A DNA stretch of 64,000 nucleotides from Heliopora coerulea (Eukaryota; Cnidaria; Anthozoa; Scleralcyonacea; Helioporidae), in assembly GCA_030142905.1 (NCBI GenBank), contig JASJOG010000045.1:1156501-1220500 (forward strand). The letters run 5' to 3'. The translations under genes and the position numbers were made by a program. Below are positions 50,201 to 59,200 of the stretch, piece after piece; position 1 is the stretch's first letter; every line of letters starts with the position of its first letter. The notes beneath the pieces were generated by a model. That model saw nothing but the letters and a program-made list of their open reading frames with translations. It did not search any database and was not told where the DNA came from.

Positions 50201-53200
50201 TAAGGGGTTATTTAAGGGTGACAGATCCAGATCACAAAATCTTTTGAGATGACCTCCCATCCTGAAAGTCCTGGCAGAAGCCCTTTGCTATAAAAATTTT
50301 CTTAAGCAGGTTTAAATACAAGTGTCAGCACTCAAGGGGAGTTTATTAGACTTAGGCTCCCCCTGTGGAAATCTTTTATGAAAATACCCATGAACTTTTT
50401 ATCGTTATTTTACTAACCTAATTCATGAGGGAGTTCGTGGCAAAACACAGCAATAGAAGTGCTTATACCACCAGATGTGCTGCTACTAAACGCGGCTCCA
50501 ATAGCTATTCCATCTGCAATATTATGCACAGTGTCACCAATAATAATCATCCATGCCACAGATGCAATGGGGTTTTTCTCAGCAGTCTCGTGTTTGATAT
50601 CGCCTTTGCCAGGGTTGACTGAATTTTTAACAGCCGGCGGATTATCTCCCATAGAGGACTAAATATGAAAAAAGAAGCTGCTATTTTCGTCGTACACAAT
50701 ACAGTCTTTTTCATAAGCTTCAATTGGCAGTTGAACAAGAAGAAGAACTTGATTTCGTCGCCTGTTTTTTCAAGGCATATGGTTAACTGGGTGTCTTACG
50801 GCTGAAGTTATTTCCGTCTCTAGTACACGTAACTGATATTTATGGGCTTGTGTCCAGTTCAAGAACTTATTTAACTCTTCCTTTTGAATGACCCTTTCAT
50901 CACTATGAACTGTGTCCTTGTTTGAGCTTCAAGACATTTGGTTGATAATGAATAAATATTCATCACTACGAAAGGCTTTTAGTGCGTCTTCACCCAGTAT
51001 GTATTTTATACAGAAGTGAAACAATATGTATTTTTCAGCTATTAATGAATCCCATATGATATCATCAACATCAGAACCATTCAGGGGCGTGCTGGGTAGG
51101 CCTTGGGGTTGCGATCGCACTCCTGTTCTGGATCCTAAAGTAAGTTATAAACTTTTGTAATCGTGTTTAAAATTGATTTTTTGTGAAACAAGCAATTCAG
51201 ATTAAAAGCCTTTTAAGTATTTTGTGTATGGTTTCAATTTGAGCAAGGGGCTTCCTTGATGTTTCTCAATAGTACGGCAAAAACGATCTTTGAAAAATTC
51301 TAAATACGCCCCAGGAGCCATTAAAAACATTCTTTCTAAGCATTTTGTATTCTCCGTTGTTAAAATTCTTTCAATTCCAAGTATTCTATCACATTTATTG
51401 ACATTAGGTGCTCATAACTTTTAAGAATAATTTATTAAGAAACAGAGACTAACGTTTCGTTGCAGCGCGCAACACCATCAGAGTGAGACAATAGGTAGAG
51501 TTACATCAATTATATTGCGGACTAACTAGGATTATATTACAATCGGAAAGACTAAAATAAAAGTGGCACCAGGGTAAAGAAGGGAGGAGCTACGACACAC
51601 TACGAAAATAAAGAGATTAAAATGAAACGAGATGAAATAGAAGTCAGTCAGTTAGAACGGGGATAGAAGAGTAGAACTTAGATTTGTTTTTATTGAGGGG
51701 TTAAGTTGGCGATTATGTAGGCTTTCTTTGACAAGAAGTTCGGAACTAGAAGAGCGTGAAGAAAGAATACGGAAGTCGCTTAAAGAAGCGGAATGACCAG
51801 TTTCAGAGAGATGAGAAAGTATACTTGAAGGGAAAGGATTGTTACTTTTTTTCCGCGTCAAAGGAAAGATTCCCAAGTGGTCTGAGACTCTCGCGTGTAA
51901 ATGACAGGCTGTTTGGCCCACTTACAATGCGTTGGTTTCCATGGAAATCATGTAATGTACACGGGAAAATGTACTTGCTTTAATACGATGCATATTGATA
52001 ATTTCAATTCTTTCCACTCAATACTTCTTGAGACATTTCTCATTTTTTAAAATTTTATTTACTGCGTTGTGAGTGGATGAAATCATATGGAATCTGATCT
52101 TCGCTTGTCGTAAACAAGTTACCAAGAGGAGATGTTGCCAAACCCAGAACGCCGTTTGTTTTCATTTCTAAATTGTTTCATTTCTAAATTTTTTTTGTTT
52201 CTGTAGTACTTTAAATGATGTCGCCTCACAAGCGGTTTTGGAATCAAAACCTTTGCAAAGAATATTAACCAAAAGTCCAAATTAAGAGAAATATTTCGGA
52301 AGGCTACAGTTAATCATACTTATCGAATCTATTCGGTTGAAACTCCATTACATTAATAACTTGTGTGTGACAAACCGTCCTTTCTGAAGCGACTGATTAT
52401 TCTTGACATTTTAAAAGCACCGCTGTGGCTTAAGAGAAGTTCAACTGTATGGAAAACGTGGTTTAGTAAGAAATGTAAGTATTATTCCACTCGTATGTCT
52501 AATTATTTTACTCCAATAGACGTACTCACCATATTCATCAAAACAACTGGCTGATTTCTATGTTCTCGATGATGCTTTTCTCCGACTCCGGTTTCAGGTT
52601 CAAAGTGTTCTCCATCTGCAAACTGGCCGTGTTTACGTGTGTGCTGAAAAATAATAAGTTGCAATGGTTGGCAGAATAATGACTCGCTTTTCACTAATTT
52701 ATACTGAAGAGGAACTTACTTTCGTTAATTAGAGAAATTCAGAACGGAAAATTTCACGAGAATGCTTCAAGCCGTCAAACTTACGTTATGAGAAATTATG
52801 CTCAAATTTTCTTATCCCTCTCTGGTGGAATAAGGAATTGCGCATAAATGTGCTTTCAATTGATATCGCAGAAAAATATGATGGCTTCTTGAGTGAGAGA
52901 AGTACTTGCATACAATATTCAGGTGTCTGGTGCACATAAATCAGATGCGATTTAAAGTATTCATGATTATTAGAGGAAAAATCACTGGCTAAAAAATCTT
53001 TCATTTACAACTAGACTTACGCTGCAGGTGAGCAGAAATTTGCCACAATTTTGCTCCTGCATGTTTGAAATCACACTGCACTAACCACAAAAATGTGGTG
53101 AGTTAAAGTAAATAAAATGAACAAAAACACAGTGCATTTTTTAATAAAAAATTACCAAATTAAACAATTACAAACTTGGTAGGAAATTTTTTTTGTGTAG

Positions 53201-56200
53201 CTTTGACAACTGTCGTTCCTCAGCCTCGTAAAAACACCGCCAAACCAGCGCTGAGATTTTTCTTCTCAAGATTTACTGGGTGGGGACGCCTGTCATTCTT
53301 ATTTTATGAACTTTATTTAACACCATGAGTGCCGAAGTCATTTTATATAGCATACACATATAGCATAGATGGACATATACCACTTTTTTTACAGCTAGCC
53401 TCTTCTCAATTACAATTAGCTTTTCTAATTTGCAACTAGCTTTTCAGCCACAACTAGCCAGGATTTTTAGCCAGTGGGAAAATTATGGCGGATTTTCGAA
53501 GAATTTATGTTCTCGACGATGGTAAACAAACTAAACTATACGTTCAGTGTCAGGAAAAGCCCTGACTAGCCGACAACTTCAAAAAGTATAAAATAATACA
53601 TATTCTGGAACATAATGTCTTCTTGAAAACTCAAGACTTGAGTCAATAAGAATACGAAGTATCTTGTTGAAATTGTGACATTTTGACTGTATTTCAAAGT
53701 CATCATCATACCATAGCTACAGCATTGCTTGGTTCAATTTGAAAGTCCTCGAGAAAAGACGCTCCGAAATCTCACTTTCCATTTTCGAAAAAGATTTCAC
53801 TCTGTGTAAACGTTTTCCGAGACCACTATGGTTATATCACATTCCTGCATGCAGCGGATACATAATCTAGCTTGAGAATTGTTCTCAGAATTTTAGACCT
53901 GTGCCCCACACGTCTAAAACTTCAGCAAGGGTTTAGAGCCGGACATTATAATGAAAGAAATATACATTAATCACTTTTTACTTCAAATTCCATGCAGGAC
54001 GGGAGGGCCGGCGAAGAGAGACGATCTCTCCCTCTTATTAAATTAAAGAACTATTTTTGTTTATTAGGAAACCATTGAAAAATCGTTGGAGCTAAAATGT
54101 TTTATAGCCTCTGAACGCCAATAGAATTGCATTATACACGGAAACGCGGATCCACGGGCAGTGATCTTGAACCCTTTGCCCTCGAAAGTCACACTTCTGA
54201 CCCTGTATAGTTATTCTCACATTTGTCCAAGTTTGGTTCGAAGCAGTTTGGGTGTAGTCAACCCTTTCATCATGAGTTTTGATCATTTTGTTCTTTGTTA
54301 TCTTTTGTTTTTGGTTTTTCTCTTTGATTACTTCTATTGTTGCAAATTTGTTGTTGTATGACAGCAGCATGCATGAAAGGGTTAAAGTGTCCAAGTAGAT
54401 CACTCCATATAGAGTGGAGTAAGGTAGTAGGGCATCTCGCCTCCATCCAGTAAAACTCCTAGCGGCACACTGCCCGTAATTATGTCTGGGGAGAAAGTAC
54501 AACATATCTATAATATGTAGTTGAATTAACGTATTTTACCTCAACAGAATGTGAATGCCCAAGTGTCTTACGGAGAAAAAGATGAGTTATAGTTTCAAAA
54601 AGGAAAAATCCATATATTCCCGCAACTGCAACAAGAAATTTCCACAAAAAACTTTTATCCTCATCTTCGGACGATGAACTATGATGTTCATGAGAACCAC
54701 TACCATGAAAACCAGTAGCCTGAAATAATCATGAAACATAAATGACGTTACCATCGGGTGAAAACTAAAAATTAAGCTTTGAAAGGCGGTGTGAGTGGTT
54801 GTAGTGATGATAATGTGAAAAAAGGTTATGGACATTTAAAGTGAGTATGACGTTAAAACCAGTGTCTAAAAGTGCTACCAACATATTTAATACGAAAAAC
54901 AATTTAAACGACGACCTCCTTGATAAGTTATTGAAATTTACCTCGCCGAGCAAAAAAAAAAAACTTCCTGATAAAAAGTATAAGATAGTCTGCAGTAAAA
55001 TTTGGATGAGCTATTGTTTAAAAAACCATGATAGTATAACTATGACTCATACGTATCTGTTATAGTTATCCATTCATTATTCTGCAAGTATCTTTTATTA
55101 TAAGTAATCAGTTGAAACAATGCCTTGGATAACTTGCTCCGAAAGGGCAACCATTTTCAAATATGATGTAAATTAAGTTTAATCAAATTTAACTTAATTT
55201 GAAAGTCAAAGTGACACACTTTAAGTAAAATGTGACAATTGTTGTGTAGAGTATGCAAGAACTTCTTTCAGGGACTGGTCCTAGCATCCTTTCTTATTAA
55301 ATGTACGTTTTAGGGGAAAGATTAGCAGCTATTCAAACATGTTCTTGTGCTAACATGACAACCAATAACTGGTCAGATGAATCCTGAAGGTAGTAGTAGT
55401 TCTTGATAAATTATGAACAATCAAAACTCGTTTCGTTAGCTCATCCAGACGGCATCATCCATTTTCTTGACATCAAAATTTCGGCCGATGGTATTGATGT
55501 TTATCTCAAAGAAACACACACCGGCCAATACACACATTTTTGCAGTTTTGAACCGTTTCTGCGTAAAATCGCATGGATTAAATCTCTGTTTCATCGCGCT
55601 TTTGAAATATGTAGCACGAAGAAACTCTTTAATGACCAAATTGTTAAAATCAAAACTTTCATGTCCTGGAACGGATATCCTAAAAATGTTAGTAAATTCC
55701 TTATTAAAATGCTTCGACGCAAACATAAAGCTGATGGTTCTGGCACTCAAAACATGACTGATGATGATAACATCCCTAAAGTCTGGATCCGATTCCCATA
55801 TTTGGGAAGTCACAGAGAAAATCTTTTAAATTCCTGTTTAAAGAAAATCCGTCGTTGTTTGAAACAACCTGTGAAGTTTATTGTCCTATACAACACTAAA
55901 AAGGTCTCATATTTTATTTCCAACAAAGACAAAATTCCAGATTTGTCTCGAAACAATGCCATTTGCCAGATTACATGCCCTGGTTACGCCAAATCTTACA
56001 TTGGAAAGACCGACCGTTGTTTACAAAAACGTCTATCTGAACATGCCACTCAGCACAACACAAGTGCACTTGCACAACACTTTCTTCAATGTGAAGACGC
56101 ACATTTCATTGTTGACCTATGCAAACAATATGACAGACTAAACGATATTCCTTTTTCTTTTGACGCTACTTCATCCATGTACAATCTCATTTTTAACAAC

Positions 56201-59200
56201 TATAAGATCCTTCACTCTAATTATTCTATTAATCCTAATCAACTTTTATTTATGGAAGCTCTACATATTAAGTATCTTAAACCGCAATTAAACTCTGGTC
56301 TTAAAGCCAGCAAAGAACTGTCACTCTTTAATTAGTTCCTTTTAGTTTATGCATAATTTATTTATCGACATCTTTTCATCCTGAGGCATCAACACTTGTC
56401 ACTAACTGACACAATCAATTATTGTAAATAGATTAGGCGTTCCCTCAATTCTTCATCAATGATGTAATCACTTTGCTCATAAACCATGGCGTGGAATTTC
56501 ACCCTGCAAAATTTGATGTTTGTGTATTTTAAGAAGGATCTGTAACCCGTTTTCTGTTTTTTCATTCTCTTTCTGAGATCAATTTTAACAGTTTCGTGTG
56601 TGCTTTACTTTGCGTACCGTTTTCTTTAAGTTATGTTCCCTGTTTGGCAATAAAAGTTTATAAATCAAACACTTACATGAGGTAGAAGATGTAGCAATGC
56701 ATCTCCAACTAACGTACCAACAGCCAATGAGATAAGGAACGCGACAGCTTTTTGGTAAAGTATTGTGTTCATGAATGGTATGACCATGACCCCACCAACC
56801 GAACATAGACTTATTATCAATACAGCAACGAAACCATATCCCCAAGCTAGAGAAAGTTAATATATATTTGTTAAAGACATAGGACACAATTTTGTAAATC
56901 AAGTCGGGTTCTTTCAAGATTCACGGACTACCAAATAATCAATTTAATTTCAAATAGCTTTATCTAAATTTTGATCACTTTTCATCAAATCCGAATTGCT
57001 TAAAAATAAACTTACACCGTATTATAAAACAAATTTGTCGGGTTTTTTGTTTTGATTGTCGGAAAAGCCGAGATTTTTTCTTTTGAATAACCAACGGTGT
57101 TCAAGAAGTGATTAGAACTGAATTGTTTACACCACTTTTAATTTGTTATAGAACGAGCAGGTATGTGGCTAATAAAGAATACAGATTCGTAGTTAGGTAG
57201 GTTTGTAGGTTGGTTGGAGGGACGGTAGGAAAGAAGAAAGGTTATGTAAAGGTAATTAGAAAAGTAAGCAGGTAGGTAGTTAGGTTGATAGGGTTAGGGT
57301 AAGTAGATAGGTAGATTTACAAGTAGTCAAGTAAGTTAATAAGTAAGGTAAGTTGACGCGTATGAATGTGATAGATAGGTAAGTACGTTGGTTGGTTGGT
57401 TGGTTGGTTAGAAAAAAGATAGTTGTGTAGGTAGCTTGGTGGGTAGGCTGATAGGAAGGTAAATATGAAGAGATGGGGAGGGTAACAAAGTGGACATGTA
57501 TCTAACTGCGTAAGTATGTTGATAGGTACGTGGGAAGGCATATAGGTGGGCAAGTAGGTAGGTAGGTTGGAAGGTAGATTGGTAGGTAGGTCACGTGGTC
57601 TATCGCTTGGACGGATGGATAGCCTGTCAGTAAGTTTCTAGTATTCTAATAAGTTTCTATATTTCTATATTTAGGAGACATTTTAGACAGATATTCAAAT
57701 GTAATACAAAGACAATCAAAGCAGTTCCTAGTTAAATGTCAGTCATCCACAGGATCTAACACACAAAAACCGGGACACAAAAAGGACTGTTAAAGAAACA
57801 TGACAGATGGCACAAAAAAGATTTTATGATAAAAGTTTTTCGAAAGGAGACAAATCATGGGTATAGGACAAAAATTGATTTTAGTTTTAGTGTTTCACCC
57901 GGCACTGCTGCAGGTTATAATCAATTGAAGTATGGGCTGGAAACTCTTTTAACTTCAAAGTGATTAACATAATAAAAAATGATGGCTTATCGTCACTCAC
58001 AAATCTTTTGTTCTAAAGACAATTAACTTTTAAACAGCACGGTTGAAAGGCTCATCCCTGACATTTTCATGGGCAGATTGCTCAATTACTCCGATTCTCT
58101 CAATATATTTTGCTTCACGCACAGTGATTCGGCATAAAAGTTAATAAAAAGACTATGTTCTTTGGTTAACTATGTCCTGCTATATGGAATTTTATAAGGG
58201 CTAAATATTTTCACAGATTTCTTGAAGGTATTTTCCAATGTTCAGATCCATTTAGGAAACCCAGAAATCTTAACGATGCTTTAACTAAATTCAATTTTGC
58301 CACTAAGCTGCTACATTACATCAAACTCATCTTGTTCTCTGAGCATTATACAATAGTGTAAATTTATTGAAAGAGAGCAGACCCGTGCAACCAATTTAGA
58401 AGTTTGCCGTAAAAATATTTCCAAAATACGCATGAATATATCTGAGATTGTTTGATGACAGGTGAGTGTTCGTCAAGCCCTAACCTCAACAAAAAAAACC
58501 CCCGATTTCTGAGCCCCAGACGGGGATCACCGGTAGCTGAACGGTAAGAGTATGTCACCAGTTATCAGAAGGCTTGGGGTTTGATTCCAGTCTAGGACTC
58601 AGAAATAGTTTATAAATGAAATATGTCTGAATAAGGTCACCCGAACCAAATAGAATCCATGGCATTCTCTATGGCTTAAGCACAGAATGTGCGTGATTCT
58701 TTCTTGAAACATTATGAGTACTTCACACAACAATAAAATTTTCCCTTGCAAAATTATCGCAGACATTAGTGAAACACCAACCCAAACACCAATTTAAGCA
58801 TTTAAACTTCATTCTGATAAACTAGCACCAACACCGACGTAACTTTTATGTCATGTGTACATTAAAATTTCAAAAAAACGTCTCACCTTCTTTGTCGTTG
58901 TCTTTACTATCATCTGAATGTTCACTATGAGCACATACATCACTCTCTATTTGATGAAGTAATGCAGTGCTAAGGTCTTTGAATTTGTCGATATTAAATC
59001 CAGTCGTTTTATTCACGTGGTAAATAGAAAAAAGTTGATCCGCTGAATAACACTAGATTAAAAAACCATGATTCACATTTAGCAGTTAAAAATAGTCACA
59101 ATAATTAACCATTTCCTGTCCATGACGTCCCTCCTTTGATAACAAAAATAGTCTGGCGTTAGCCAGAGTAAAATACCAAAGTTGGATATGAAGCGGAAAG

